Positions 42,827-51,262 are shown, counted from the stretch's first letter. The stretch is DNA of 55,573 bases from an uncultured Anaerotruncus sp. (GCA_900539775.1 UQDL01000009.1:1-55573), one strand, 5' to 3'. Program-made: numbers and translations. Notes: a model not told the origin generated them from the sequence alone.

Positions 42827-43528
42827 TCATTCGCCGATAAGCATTAAAAAGCTGCGCTTGAATTCAGCTCTTTTTGAATATGCAATCGGCACCGAATATT
42901 TATCATAAAGCGTGATTCTGTCTTTACTGTAATAAGTGATATAATTTGTGTTTACTATAAAGCTGTTGTGTGGAATTCTGAAATATGATTTATTGAGCCT
43001 TTGGCGCCAGGTTTTAATACTGTCGTTAGAATCATATTCGCCGTTTTTTGTTGTAACTTTAACTTTTCTGTTTTTTATTTCAACAAAAATTATATCACGG
43101 CAACGAACGGCAACAACGCCTTGAGATTTATCCTTTAAATAGAATTTTATTTCTGTGTTATCAACCCTTGAAACAGCTTTTTTCAGCCCCTTATAGAATC
43201 TTTCGCTGTTTATGGGCTTGCCAAAAAATCTTGCAACTCCAAGATCCATTGCATCATCCAAATAATGGTTGTAAGCAGTTATGTAAATCAAAACCATATC
43301 GGGATTTTTTGCCAGCAGCTGCCTGCCGAGGCGAATACCGTCTATCTGCGGCATTTCAATATCAAGAAATGCAATATCAAAATCATGTTCGCAGTTTAAA
43401 AGATCATTCCCGTTTTGGCTTTTAAAAAGATTAAATGTCAGCCCGTTTTCCGCAAAATACTGGCTTATATGCCGCTCAACATCATCAATATATTCCAAAT
43501 CATCGTCACAAATTGCAATATTTATCAT
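42827..43528 (-). CDS. AgrA-like LytTR response regulator
   Basis: A 233-residue regulator. The receiver domain has acidic pocket CDDDLEYIDD, the phospho-acceptor Asp56 in FLDIEMPQIDG and a Lys in RFFGKPINSERF. The C-terminal LytTR domain (DIIFVEIKNRKVKVTTKNGE, RIPHNSFIVNTNYI) binds direct-repeat sites upstream of targets such as agr promoters. It is transcribed before the AgrC-like kinase, 71 bases apart. Together they should form the receptor-regulator arm of the quorum-sensing locus. Confidence 0.88.
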   Translation of the reverse strand: MINIAICDDDLEYIDDVERHISQYFAENGLTFNLFKSQNGNDLLNCEHDFDIAFLDIEMPQIDGIRLGRQLLAKNPDMVLIYITAYNHYLDDAMDLGVARFFGKPINSERFYKGLKKAVSRVDNTEIKFYLKDKSQGVVAVRCRDIIFVEIKNRKVKVTTKNGEYDSNDSIKTWRQRLNKSYFRIPHNSFIVNTNYITYYSKDRITLYDKYSVPIAYSKRAEFKRSFLMLIGE

Positions 43529-43617
43529 ACAAGCCGCCTCCTATAAACAACAAAAATAACAAAATGCCGCAAACATACTTATAGTTTACAGCATTTTTAT
43601 CTGTGTTGCAAATAATT

Positions 43618-43950
43618 TTATTTAATTGAGCCGCCGTTTTTAGCAGCGCATATTTTAACAAGCTCTTTGATAACCTCTTTGTCTTTTTCCGAGCAGAGCT
43701 TCAGATTATCGCAAATATTGGAATTTACATCATTTTTAAAATTGCCGAGCAGAAAATAATCCGGCGTTACGCCGAGAGCATTGCATAAATCCGAAAGCGT
43801 TTCAAGAGTTACATGGCGCCTTGCATTTTCTATATTAGACAAATATTTTGCGGAAACGCCGATCTTTTCCGCCAAACCCTTTTGGCTTATTTTAAGCTTT
43901 CTGCGCCGTTCGCCTATACGAAAACCGATTTCTTTGTGGTTAATTTCCAT
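43618..43950 (-). CDS. XRE-family helix-turn-helix regulator
   Basis: The start is ATG 43950 (MEINHKEIGFRIGERRRKL) with AAGGTG 6 bases upstream. The 110-residue protein has an N-terminal XRE/Cro helix-turn-helix (LAEKIGVSAKYLSNIENARR, then LSDLCNALGVTPDYFLLG) and an alpha-helical tail with two cysteines near the end. It is the first gene of the minus-strand regulator series and is divergent from agrD, so it could bind the shared intergenic region. A third regulator in addition to AgrA/AgrC is not part of the classic agr system. Confidence 0.85.
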   Translation of the reverse strand: MEINHKEIGFRIGERRRKLKISQKGLAEKIGVSAKYLSNIENARRHVTLETLSDLCNALGVTPDYFLLGNFKNDVNSNICDNLKLCSEKDKEVIKELVKICAAKNGGSIK

Positions 43951-44115
43951 TTGCATCACCTTAATAAATTCATCAATGGGAAATTTGCTTATAATATGAT
44001 AAAAAGGCTACATAATGCAAAAAGCCGAGTCAATATAACAAATTGGCAGAAAGTGCATCAATTTGATTGCTTTTGTGCTTTTGCGCAGCTTTAAATATGT
44101 ATTTTTGCAAAAGCG

Positions 44116-44144
44116 TTGAAATGAGATGTTTTGTTTGCTATCAT
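44116..44144 (+). promoter_or_regulatory. promoter of agrDB
   Basis: TTGAAA (44116-44121), 17 bases, TATCAT (44139-44144). AGCGTTGAA at 44112-44120 could be part of a LytTR site, but a clear direct repeat was not found. AAGGAGG at 44167-44173 precedes agrD. Confidence 0.55.
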
Positions 44145-44184
44145 TTTAATGTGTTAAAAACACGGGAAGGAGGCGTGAACCAAT

Positions 44185-44331
44185 ATGAAGAAATTCACAA
44201 AAGCGGTTCTTGATAAAGCAGTAAGCAGTGCTCTTAAAACAAGCGCAAACAGCACCACATGCTCAAACATTTATCAACCGAAAGCACCTGCCGCTCTTAA
44301 AAAATTCAGCAGAGTGGAAAATGATAAATAA
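44185..44331 (+). CDS. agrD: AgrD-like cyclic autoinducer precursor
   Basis: ATG 44185 with a strong GGAAGGAGGCG opens a 48-residue frame ending at TAA 44329-44331. The peptide has an amphipathic N-terminal leader (MKKFTKAVLDKAVSSALKTS), a core ANSTTCSNIY and a tail QPKAPAALKKFSRVENDK. A Cys followed four residues later by an aromatic, then QPK-P, is the arrangement of clostridial AgrD precursors. AgrB would cut after the Tyr and close a Cys-Tyr thiolactone ring. The overlap with agrB and the nearby AgrC/AgrA genes make the assignment strong. The ring size and N-terminal trim are predictions. Confidence 0.88.
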   Translation: MKKFTKAVLDKAVSSALKTSANSTTCSNIYQPKAPAALKKFSRVENDK

Positions 44332-44920
44332 TTTGGCGCTTAAAGTAACCGAAAAAATGCTCAAAAACGGCAGCATTTCAGATGAGGAAAGGGAGCTTTA
44401 CATATACGGCCTGTTTATGATTATATCACAGGCAATGTTTTTTGCCCTTTCATGCGTTTTTGGGCTGCTTTTCGGTTGTTTTGCGGAAAGTATTATTTTT
44501 TATGTTTCATTTGCGGCAATCAGAAAATTTGCCGGCGGTTATCATGCTTCAACCGAGGCAAGATGCGAAATATCATCTTCACTTTCTCTTTTGGCATGCA
44601 CGGCGGTTATCAAATTTTCAAAAATGTTTGATTTTAAAACAGTGTTGCTTTGCGGAGCTGTTTTATGCACAGTGCTTATTTTTGTTTTTTGCCCGCTGGA
44701 CACACCGGAAAAGCCGCTTGACGAAAAAGAATTTAAATATTTTCGCAAAATCTCACGCATTATATTGCTTGCAATTTGCATTGCGATTGCAGCCGGATTT
44801 GCATTCAAATTGAATTTTTTGTTTGCACCGTGTTGCACCGCCCTTATTTTAGAGGGCGTGCTTATAACTGCAGGCAAGGCTCAAAAGGTGCTTCGCCAAA
44901 GGAAAGAGCAAATCACTTAA
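44321..44920 (+). CDS. agrB: AgrB-like autoinducer-processing membrane peptidase
   Basis: The start is ATG 44321, overlapping the agrD stop by 11 bases; the longer frame from 44228 overlaps agrD in another phase and is rejected. The 199-residue membrane protein has the catalytic pair His75 and Cys82 in FAGGYHASTEARCE, as in S. aureus AgrB (His77, Cys84), and about five or six hydrophobic segments. It cleaves the AgrD C-terminus and forms the thiolactone ring. The terminator at 44943-44978 ends the two-gene transcript. Confidence 0.93.
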   Translation: MINNLALKVTEKMLKNGSISDEERELYIYGLFMIISQAMFFALSCVFGLLFGCFAESIIFYVSFAAIRKFAGGYHASTEARCEISSSLSLLACTAVIKFSKMFDFKTVLLCGAVLCTVLIFVFCPLDTPEKPLDEKEFKYFRKISRIILLAICIAIAAGFAFKLNFLFAPCCTALILEGVLITAGKAQKVLRQRKEQIT

Positions 44921-44942
44921 ATTTAAAAAGATTTATAAAAAT

Positions 44943-44978
44943 CCTCCCGATATAACTACCTGTCGGGAGGTTTTTTTG
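44943..44978 (+). terminator. terminator of agrDB
   Basis: CCTCCCGA (44943-44950) pairs with TCGGGAGG (44963-44970), followed by TTTTTTTG. Confidence 0.85.
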
Positions 44979-45097
44979 TTGGTAAGCTTTATTATTGCGA
45001 AAATTCTGCAAATTTAAAACGATTAAATCGCATATAAAAAAACACCCAACGGCATACCATATGCTTTTAACCGCCTTGCAAAGCCGGGACTTTGCAT

Positions 45098-45490
45098 TTA
45101 ATCCACGCTTGTAATTATTGAAAAAAGATGCTTGATTCTTTCCACCCGATCGCTGAGATAAAGATAGCCGAAAAGAGCTTCAACGCCCGTTGCCGTGTGA
45201 TATTGTGCATCTGTGGCGCTTTTAGGAGAATGACCCACCTTGGCATTTCTGCCCCTTTTAAACTGAGCCGTTTCCTCCTCTGTGAGAATATCTTTAATTT
45301 TGGCATATGCTTCTGTTTGCGCCTTTGCGCTGACATATTTAACACTTTCTCTGTGAAGCTCATTTACAGGCCTGTTTGCCTTGCAAACAAGTGCCTCACG
45401 AACAAGAATTTCATATACACAATCGCCCACAAAAGCAAGATTAAGCGGGCTTAATTGCTTTGGTTGAATTTCGGTGTCATTAAACCTCAT
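45098..45490 (-). CDS. mrnC: mini-ribonuclease III
   Basis: A 130-residue protein consisting of an RNase III catalytic domain without the double-stranded RNA-binding domain. NLAFVGDCVYEILVRE near residue 17 carries the metal-binding Asp, and ATGVEALFGYLYLSD near 101 the second acidic site. RGRNAKVGHSPKSATDAQYH is the usual MrnC loop. In B. subtilis it matures the 3' and 5' ends of 23S rRNA. It is usually found after cysS; here it stands alone between two unrelated loci. Confidence 0.93.
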   Translation of the reverse strand: MRFNDTEIQPKQLSPLNLAFVGDCVYEILVREALVCKANRPVNELHRESVKYVSAKAQTEAYAKIKDILTEEETAQFKRGRNAKVGHSPKSATDAQYHTATGVEALFGYLYLSDRVERIKHLFSIITSVD

Positions 45491-45617
45491 ATTTTCACCT
45501 CACAGTAATTTATAATATCAAAAATTGCAGCCCAATTCAATACGCAATGCCCATTTACCTTTGATTTTTGATGACAAAGCAGTTTAATCGAACTGCTTTT
45601 GTTCGCTGAGTATTAAC

Positions 45618-45654
45618 AAAAAACTGCCAACACTTGCGTATTGGCAGTTTTTTT
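45618..45654. terminator. bidirectional terminator
   Basis: AAAAAACTGCCAA (45618-45630) and TTGGCAGTTTTTT (45641-45653) are perfect arms around 10 bases. The stretch 45491-45731 has no gene. Confidence 0.8.
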
Positions 45655-45731
45655 AACAGTGTAACGGGCACGCTCGGAAAACTCACACCGCATTCTTCTT
45701 AATAAAGTGTGCCGTTTCCGCTGCCGCATTT

Positions 45732-46052
45732 TTATTTACCTTTTTTATTTTTAAATATTTCCGTTAAAACACCGTTGGGATCCTTTGCCAAAAGCGCAAA
45801 AAGCCAAATTACAAGCCCCAAAACAACCGCTGCCAAACCAAGAAATGCATCATTGAGCATGTCTGCCGCCTCAGGTGTGAAATAATCCGCACCCAATTCG
45901 GCATATTCATAAATCGTATCCACAAACCACATTATGGAAGCGCCCCAATACATATAACAAAGCCATGAGAGCCTGAGCTCGTTGCGCTTGTTATTAAAAT
46001 ACCAAACGAGCGTTGCCGCAACAGCCGCTGCAATTGTTATTAACAAAGTCAT
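45732..46052 (-). CDS. small membrane protein, second gene of a pair divergent from hypB
   Basis: A 106-residue protein with an N-terminal helix (LLITIAAAVAATLVWYF), a second hydrophobic segment (LSWLCYMYWGASIMWFVDTI), and a third (LNDAFLGLAAVVLGLVIWLF), ending in a Lys-rich tail. The start codon directly abuts the stop of the preceding gene, so the pair is translationally linked. I do not recognise a family. The acidic YEYAELGADYFTPEAADMLN segment between helices 2 and 3 would face outside or lie at the surface. Confidence 0.7.
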   Translation of the reverse strand: MTLLITIAAAVAATLVWYFNNKRNELRLSWLCYMYWGASIMWFVDTIYEYAELGADYFTPEAADMLNDAFLGLAAVVLGLVIWLFALLAKDPNGVLTEIFKNKKGK

Positions 46053-46469
46053 TTATTCTTTAATCCTTTCGGCTTTTTCCGTTTTAATCTCTTTGAACTT
46101 GCCGGCAACAATCATTATGCCCCAAACTGCCGTTACGGCAACAGTCATAGTTACGCCTACGGTTGCCATTTCATGCAGCATTTCCGCCGCATCCTGCGGA
46201 TTTGATGCCGCCGTTAAAAACGGAAAATACGGCACAACCTCACCATGCCAAAAATGCTCAAACGCAAGCAAAACGGTGCCGCCCCAAAGCAAATTTCTGA
46301 GCCAAGAAAGCTTTTTGGAAAAAGGAAGCTTATGAGAATCCTCTTCAATTTCTGTGTGCTTAACAGCACCTTTCGGCAAGCTGTATTTATTTTTTTCCCT
46401 TTTTTCTGATATTTTCACAGCTGCGGAAACTATGATTGCCTCTGCTGCGGGAACAAGAAAACATGCCAT
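46053..46469 (-). CDS. small membrane protein, first gene of a pair divergent from hypB
   Basis: The start is ATG 46469 (MACFLVPAAEAIIVSAAVKI) with AAGGAGGA upstream; a longer frame is rejected. The 138-residue protein has a hydrophobic N-terminal helix, a charged cytoplasmic part (EKREKNKYSLPKGAVKHTEI), a helix with several aromatic and His residues (LLWGGTVLLAFEHFWHGEVV) and a last helix (MATVGVTMTVAVTAVWGIMI). Its gene and the following one diverge from the hypB operon with a 255-bp shared upstream region, which suggests a functional link to that operon. The family is unknown to me. Confidence 0.7.
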   Translation of the reverse strand: MACFLVPAAEAIIVSAAVKISEKREKNKYSLPKGAVKHTEIEEDSHKLPFSKKLSWLRNLLWGGTVLLAFEHFWHGEVVPYFPFLTAASNPQDAAEMLHEMATVGVTMTVAVTAVWGIMIVAGKFKEIKTEKAERIKE

Positions 46470-46660
46470 AACAAAATCCTCCTTAAAATAATGCCGAGCA
46501 ATTAAAACGCACGGCTCAAGCAATGTATATTCGTTTATATATTAACTGAATGACAAATGATTGTCAATGTTAAAAATGATAAAAAAACTGAATATCGTAA
46601 CAAAAAATTCATACAATTATTTACAAATCTAACAAAATTGTAAAGTCCGTTAACATCATA

Positions 46661-46690
46661 TTGACAATTTATTCACACACATTGTAGAAT
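46661..46690 (+). promoter_or_regulatory. promoter of the hypB operon
   Basis: TTGACA (46661-46666), 18 bases, TAGAAT (46685-46690). Transcription should begin near 46697, which excludes the ATG at 46689 as the hypB start. Confidence 0.65.
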
Positions 46691-46724
46691 GGAAGACGAT
46701 AAAACAATTATGGAGAAGTGCGAA

Positions 46725-47393
46725 ATGGATGAAGTAAAAATTCTTGAAATTAAGCAAAGCGTATTTAAAAACAACGATGACGAGGCCGCTGCGCTTCGCA
46801 AAAGCTTAAAGGAAAGAGGGGTGTTTTTGCTGAATTTGATGTCCTCCCCCGGATCAGGCAAAACCACCACTTTAAAAGCCACAATAGGAAAGCTGAAAGA
46901 CAAGGTTAAAATCGGCGTTATGGAGGCTGATATAGACAGTGATGTTGACGCAAAGAAAATTGCCGAAACGGGAGTTAAATCAATTCAGCTGCACACAGGC
47001 GGAATGTGCCACCTTGATGCGGAAATGACACGGCAGGGCCTTGAAGGGCTTAACACAGACGATGTTGAGCTTGCAATTCTTGAAAATGTGGGCAACCTTG
47101 TGTGCCCGGCGGAATTTGACACGGGAGCAGTTAAAAATGCCATGATTCTTTCCGTGCCGGAGGGCGACGACAAGCCGCTTAAATATCCCCTTATGTTTTC
47201 AATTTGCGATGTTGTGCTTATAAATAAAATCGATGTGCTGCCGTATTTTGATTTTGATGTTGAAAAATGCAAAGAATATGTTAAGAAAAGAAACCCCAAT
47301 GCAAAGGTTTTTCTTATCTGCGCAAAAACCGGCGAAGGAATAGACGAATGGGCAAATTGGTTGCTTAACGAAGTACATGATTGGCAAAAATAA
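46725..47393 (+). CDS. hypB: nickel-insertion GTPase HypB
   Basis: The start is ATG 46725 (MDEVKILEIKQSVF) with GGAG at 46712-46715; earlier ATGs lie in or next to the promoter. The 222-residue SIMIBI GTPase has its P-loop in NLMSSPGSGKTTTL near residue 40, a metal-binding TGGMCHLDAEM near 91 and NKID near 168. It lacks the N-terminal CxxC nickel motif and His stretch of some HypB proteins. HypB and HypA normally deliver nickel to NiFe-hydrogenase. Here it is first in an operon with a flavoprotein, hypA and DUF5692, and no hydrogenase is seen. Confidence 0.92.
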   Translation: MDEVKILEIKQSVFKNNDDEAAALRKSLKERGVFLLNLMSSPGSGKTTTLKATIGKLKDKVKIGVMEADIDSDVDAKKIAETGVKSIQLHTGGMCHLDAEMTRQGLEGLNTDDVELAILENVGNLVCPAEFDTGAVKNAMILSVPEGDDKPLKYPLMFSICDVVLINKIDVLPYFDFDVEKCKEYVKKRNPNAKVFLICAKTGEGIDEWANWLLNEVHDWQK

Positions 47394-47417
47394 AGCTTAA
47401 ACGAGGGAGAATTGATT

Positions 47418-50246
47418 ATGTACGAATACAAATTCGATAAAATTAAGCCTAACGGCAAAACATACCCGAGTGCGGAGCGTGTGATGCATTATTATGAAAA
47501 TCACAGCAACGAACCGCCGAGGGAGCTTATCATAAAGCTTGGCACAAAGATTACGGACCGTGTGCTTTATAAATTACCGTGGTTGCCGAAGGTTGGCGAA
47601 AAGATGACGGTTAATGACCCCGAATATTGGGGACTTGCCGCCATGGTAACAGATGAGATGGCAGAGGTTGCACTTAAAATGAAAGTGCACAAGGGCATGA
47701 CCATGCCGCAAATGATTAAGGCAACGGGCAAAGACGAAGCTTATCTTGCAACAATTCTTGATGATATGGCGCAAATCGGCCTGATTGAATATAATTGGGA
47801 AAATCCCCGGCACGAAAAGCAATATGTGCTTCCAATGTTTGTGCCCGGCAGTGCCGAATTTTTTAATATGAAATGGGAAAACATCTGCGAGCATCCCGAA
47901 GTTGCAAGCTTTTTTGAAAGAATGACTCAGCTTCCGCTTGAAAAGATAACGCCCATGGTACCTCCCGGAGGCGCCGGAATAGGAATGCATGTTATTCCCG
48001 TTGAAAAAGCCATAGACATGGAAAACAAATCCGTGCCTATTGAGCACATTTCCCACTGGCTTGATAAATATGACGGCAAATATGCAGCAGGCCCATGCTC
48101 TTGCCGTTATTCAAGGGCTGTTTTGGGAGAGGGCTGTGCAGACGATCCCGAAGACTGGTGCATCGGTGTCGGCGACATGGCAGATTACCTTGTTGAAACA
48201 AACAAGGGGCACTATATCACCCGTGAGCAGGTTATGGAAATTTTGCAAAGAGCAGAAGACAACGGCTTTGTGCACCAAATAACCAACATAGACGGCGAAA
48301 ACAAAATTTTTGCAATTTGCAACTGCCAAGTAAAGGTTTGCAATGCGCTGCGCACATCGCAGCTTTTCAACACACCGAATATGAGCCGCTCCGCTTATGT
48401 GGCAAGAGTTGAGGCAAAGGATTGCGTTGCCTGCGGCAGATGCGTTGAATATTGCCCGGCAGGCGCCGTTAAGCTTGGCCAAAAGCTTTGTAAAAAAGAC
48501 GGCTCAGAGGTAACTTATCCCAAGCAAGAGCTTCCGGATGCCGTTAAATGGGGCAAAGAAAAATGGAGCCCTGATTACAGAGATAAAAACAGAATCAATT
48601 GCTACGACACGGGAACAGCACCGTGCAAAACAGCTTGCCCGGCGCACATAGCCGTTCAGGGCTATCTTAAGATGGCGGCACAGGGCAGATACACAGATGC
48701 GCTTGCCCTTATAAAAAAGGAAAACCCCTTCCCTGCCGTTTGCGGCCGAGTTTGCAACAGGCGCTGTGAAGATGCATGCACAAGAGGCACAATTGACGAG
48801 GCCGTTGCAATTGACGAGGTTAAGCGTTTTATAGCACAACAGGATCTTGATTCTGCAACAAGATATATCCCTAAAAAAGTTATTCCCTCAAACAGAGGAG
48901 AATTCAACAACAAAATCGCAATAATAGGCGGCGGCCCCGCAGGACTTTCATGCGCATATTATCTTGCGGTAACCGGTTACAGACCCACCGTTTTTGAAAA
49001 GAACGAAAAACCCGGCGGTATGCTTACATACGGAATTCCGTCTTACAAGCTTGAGAAAGATGTTGTTGAAGCGGAAATAGATGTTATCCGTGCGCTCGGA
49101 GTTGAAATTAAATGCGGAGTTGAAATCGGCAAGGATATAACACTTGACGAGCTTCGAGCTCAAGGCTATGAAGCATTTTACATTGCAATAGGTTGCCAAG
49201 GAAGCCGCAAAGCAGGTGTTGCGGGCGAGGATGCCGAGGGCGTTATGAGCGCTGTTGATATTCTGCACAAAATAGCCGAAAACCACGAACTTGATCTTTC
49301 AGGCAGAAAAACAGTTGTTATCGGCGGCGGCAATGTTGCTGTTGATGTTGCCAGATCATCTAAGCGCTGCGGTGCCGATATTTTGGGAATGTATTGCCTT
49401 GAAAGCAGAAGCGAAATGCCCGCATCCGATGAAGAAATTTTTGAAACCGAGGATGAGGGCATAACCATAAACAACGGATGGGGATTAAAAGAAATTCTTA
49501 CAGACTGCGGAAAGGTTTGCGGAGTTGTGCTGAAAAAATGCATTGCGGTTAAAGACGAAAACGGCAGATTTAATCCTCAATACAACGAAAACGAAACCAA
49601 GCAAATTGCCTGCGACGATGTTTACCTTTCAATAGGTCAAAGCATTGTTTGGGGAAATATGCTTAAAAACGAAAATGTTGAGCTTGGCAGAGGAAACGGC
49701 CCCGTTGCCGATTCGCTTACCTACCAAACCGCACAGGAAGACATTTTCGTTGGCGGCGATGTTTACACCGGCCCCAAATTTGCAATTGATGCCATTGCGG
49801 CAGGCAAGGAGGGTGCAGAATCAATTCACCGCTTTGTTCATTACAATGCAAGCCTTACCATCGGCAGAAACAGGCGTGATTTTATTGAACTTGATAAAAG
49901 CGATATTAAAATTGAAAGCTATGATAATTCTTCACGCCAAATTCCGGGCACAGACGGCAGCATAGACCGCAAAAATTCCTTCAGAGATGCGCATAAGCCG
50001 CTTACCGAAGAACAGATTAAAATTGAAACGGCTCGCTGCCTTGGCTGCGGTGCTTCGGTTGTTGATGAAAACAAATGCATCGGCTGCGGAATATGCACCA
50101 CGAAGTGCGAATTTGATGCCATTAAGCTTCACCGTGATCACCCGGAATGCAGCACAATGGTTAATTCGGACGATAAAATGAAGGCTATCCTGCCTTATAT
50201 GATCAAAAGAAACATAAAGATAAAGCGTGCCGGCAAGGATAAATAA
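47418..50246 (+). CDS. large iron-sulfur flavoprotein, glutamate synthase small-subunit-like
   Basis: The start is ATG 47418 behind GAGGGAGA. The 942-residue protein has an N-terminal domain of about 320 residues with a Cys motif (GPCSCRYSRAVLGEGCADD), a ferredoxin-type cluster (CVACGRCVEYCPAGA near 335), a GltD-type helical iron-sulfur domain (CKTACPAHIAVQGYL near 400, CGRVCNRRCEDACTRG), two nucleotide-binding folds (IIGGGPAGLSCAYYL near 502, VIGGGNVAVDVARSS near 634) and a C-terminal 2[4Fe-4S] ferredoxin (CIGCGICTTKCEF). It should move electrons between NAD(P)H, FAD and iron-sulfur centres. It is fused to extra clusters at both ends compared with GltD. The partner acceptor is unknown; hypA and hypB flank it. 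Confidence 0.85.
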   Translation: MYEYKFDKIKPNGKTYPSAERVMHYYENHSNEPPRELIIKLGTKITDRVLYKLPWLPKVGEKMTVNDPEYWGLAAMVTDEMAEVALKMKVHKGMTMPQMIKATGKDEAYLATILDDMAQIGLIEYNWENPRHEKQYVLPMFVPGSAEFFNMKWENICEHPEVASFFERMTQLPLEKITPMVPPGGAGIGMHVIPVEKAIDMENKSVPIEHISHWLDKYDGKYAAGPCSCRYSRAVLGEGCADDPEDWCIGVGDMADYLVETNKGHYITREQVMEILQRAEDNGFVHQITNIDGENKIFAICNCQVKVCNALRTSQLFNTPNMSRSAYVARVEAKDCVACGRCVEYCPAGAVKLGQKLCKKDGSEVTYPKQELPDAVKWGKEKWSPDYRDKNRINCYDTGTAPCKTACPAHIAVQGYLKMAAQGRYTDALALIKKENPFPAVCGRVCNRRCEDACTRGTIDEAVAIDEVKRFIAQQDLDSATRYIPKKVIPSNRGEFNNKIAIIGGGPAGLSCAYYLAVTGYRPTVFEKNEKPGGMLTYGIPSYKLEKDVVEAEIDVIRALGVEIKCGVEIGKDITLDELRAQGYEAFYIAIGCQGSRKAGVAGEDAEGVMSAVDILHKIAENHELDLSGRKTVVIGGGNVAVDVARSSKRCGADILGMYCLESRSEMPASDEEIFETEDEGITINNGWGLKEILTDCGKVCGVVLKKCIAVKDENGRFNPQYNENETKQIACDDVYLSIGQSIVWGNMLKNENVELGRGNGPVADSLTYQTAQEDIFVGGDVYTGPKFAIDAIAAGKEGAESIHRFVHYNASLTIGRNRRDFIELDKSDIKIESYDNSSRQIPGTDGSIDRKNSFRDAHKPLTEEQIKIETARCLGCGASVVDENKCIGCGICTTKCEFDAIKLHRDHPECSTMVNSDDKMKAILPYMIKRNIKIKRAGKDK

Positions 50247-50247
50247 A

Positions 50248-50592
50248 ATGCACGAATTAGGAATAGTTTTTCATATTATTAAAAGCATTGAAGGCGTTGC
50301 CGCAGAAAACCGGCTTAAAAAGGTAAATGCAGTTACAATAGAACTCGGCGAGGTTTCGGGTGTGCTGCACAATTATCTTGACGATTGCTGGAATTGGGCA
50401 TGCGCAAAAAATGAATTGATGAGCGGCGCAAAGCTTAACATTGAGGTTATACCTGCCGTTACTTTTTGCGAGGATTGCAAAGGCACCTACGAAACGGTAA
50501 AGCACGGCAAGATTTGCCCGCTTTGCGGCTCTGAAAGCACTTACCTCGTTTCCGGAAATGAAATAAACATAAAGGAAATTGAGGCAGTTTAG
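50248..50592 (+). CDS. hypA: nickel metallochaperone HypA
   Basis: The start is ATG 50248 giving MHELGIVFHIIKSIEG, since His2 of MHE is the nickel ligand in this family; the preceding gene ends two bases earlier. The 114-residue protein has the zinc-binding pair CEDC and CPLC near residues 78 and 94, separated by a KGTYETVKHGKI loop, and ends in GNEINIKEIEAV, the usual HypA C-terminal strand. It delivers nickel together with HypB. Its position between the flavoprotein and DUF5692 genes makes a nickel-dependent partner in this operon or nearby likely. Confidence 0.92.
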   Translation: MHELGIVFHIIKSIEGVAAENRLKKVNAVTIELGEVSGVLHNYLDDCWNWACAKNELMSGAKLNIEVIPAVTFCEDCKGTYETVKHGKICPLCGSESTYLVSGNEINIKEIEAV

Positions 50593-50651
50593 CAAGCTAA
50601 GGCTCACTTTTTGAACCTAAAATATATTTTATTATTATAGGAGAGGAAATT

Positions 50652-51104
50652 ATGTTGTTCCAAATCTATGGCGAGCATTCACTTTATCAGCTTCTTGGCT
50701 GGGTGCTTGTTTTCGTCGGGCTCATTGTTCTCAATGAGATCGCACGCCGCTCAAAGGCGGGCGGAATAGCTTTGTTCTTTGCGCTGCCGGCAGCACTTTC
50801 GGTTTACTTTATAGTTGTGGCCGTGGCTGCCAAAAACGGAGCAGAATGGGCTATAAACAACCAAACGCATCTTTATATGAACGGTTGGTTTCACTATGCA
50901 AAGCTTTATGCCGCAACAGCGGGATGCATAGGCTTTATGATGCTTAAATACAAATGGAGCATCGGAAAAAAAGATTGGTTTAAGGTTTTTCCGTTTGTTA
51001 TTGTTGCAATAACAACTCTGATTATCTCCAAAAAGCCCGGAAATACGGGCATTTCACGGGATATAAGAACTGAATTTACTACCGATTTACTACTTTCGGA
51101 TTGA
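50652..51104 (+). pseudogene. DUF5692 membrane protein, truncated by the conjugative element
   Basis: ATG 50652 behind TAGGAGAGG opens a frame beginning MLFQIYGEHSLYQLLGWVLV, with helices including VGLIVLNEIARRSKAGGIAL and a YAATAGCIGFMMLKYKW block, as I recall for DUF5692 proteins. About residue 119-122 (VIVAI, near 51010) the family pattern ends; the last 30 codons are low in hydrophobicity, run into A+T-rich element-end sequence and stop at 51102-51104. The family is about 300 residues long, so more than half is missing. It was the last gene of the hypB operon. Its loss may disable the system in this strain. Confidence 0.7.
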
Positions 51105-51183
51105 GCTTTGACACGCTTCCGCTTCCCGTGAAGCCCACCGCCCAAATAGTGACACATCGAAAATTGAACACGACACCGCAGAC

Positions 51184-51231
51184 AGCGGCGTTCTCTTTTC
51201 CCCTTTGGGGAGATCAGGACGCCGCTTTTTT
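51184..51231 (+). terminator. strong hairpin with T-run near the element's left end
   Basis: AGCGGCGT (51184-51191) pairs with ACGCCGCT (51219-51226) and an inner TTCCCCTTTGGGGA extends the stem; TTTTTT overlaps the right arm. It lies upstream of the first element gene and probably blocks transcription from the chromosome or attenuates the transfer operon. Confidence 0.75.
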
Positions 51232-51262
51232 GCGCCCAAAACCAGAAAGGAGGCGACCGCCT

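Noticed and set aside
44228..44320. An upstream extension of agrB to ATG 44228
   Set aside because: It overlaps agrD out of frame; the ATG at 44321 is the normal family start.
51101..51262. An N-terminal extension of the DUF6017 protein starting at TTG 51101
   Set aside because: It crosses the strong terminator hairpin at 51184-51231; ATG 51263 has a proper ribosome binding site.
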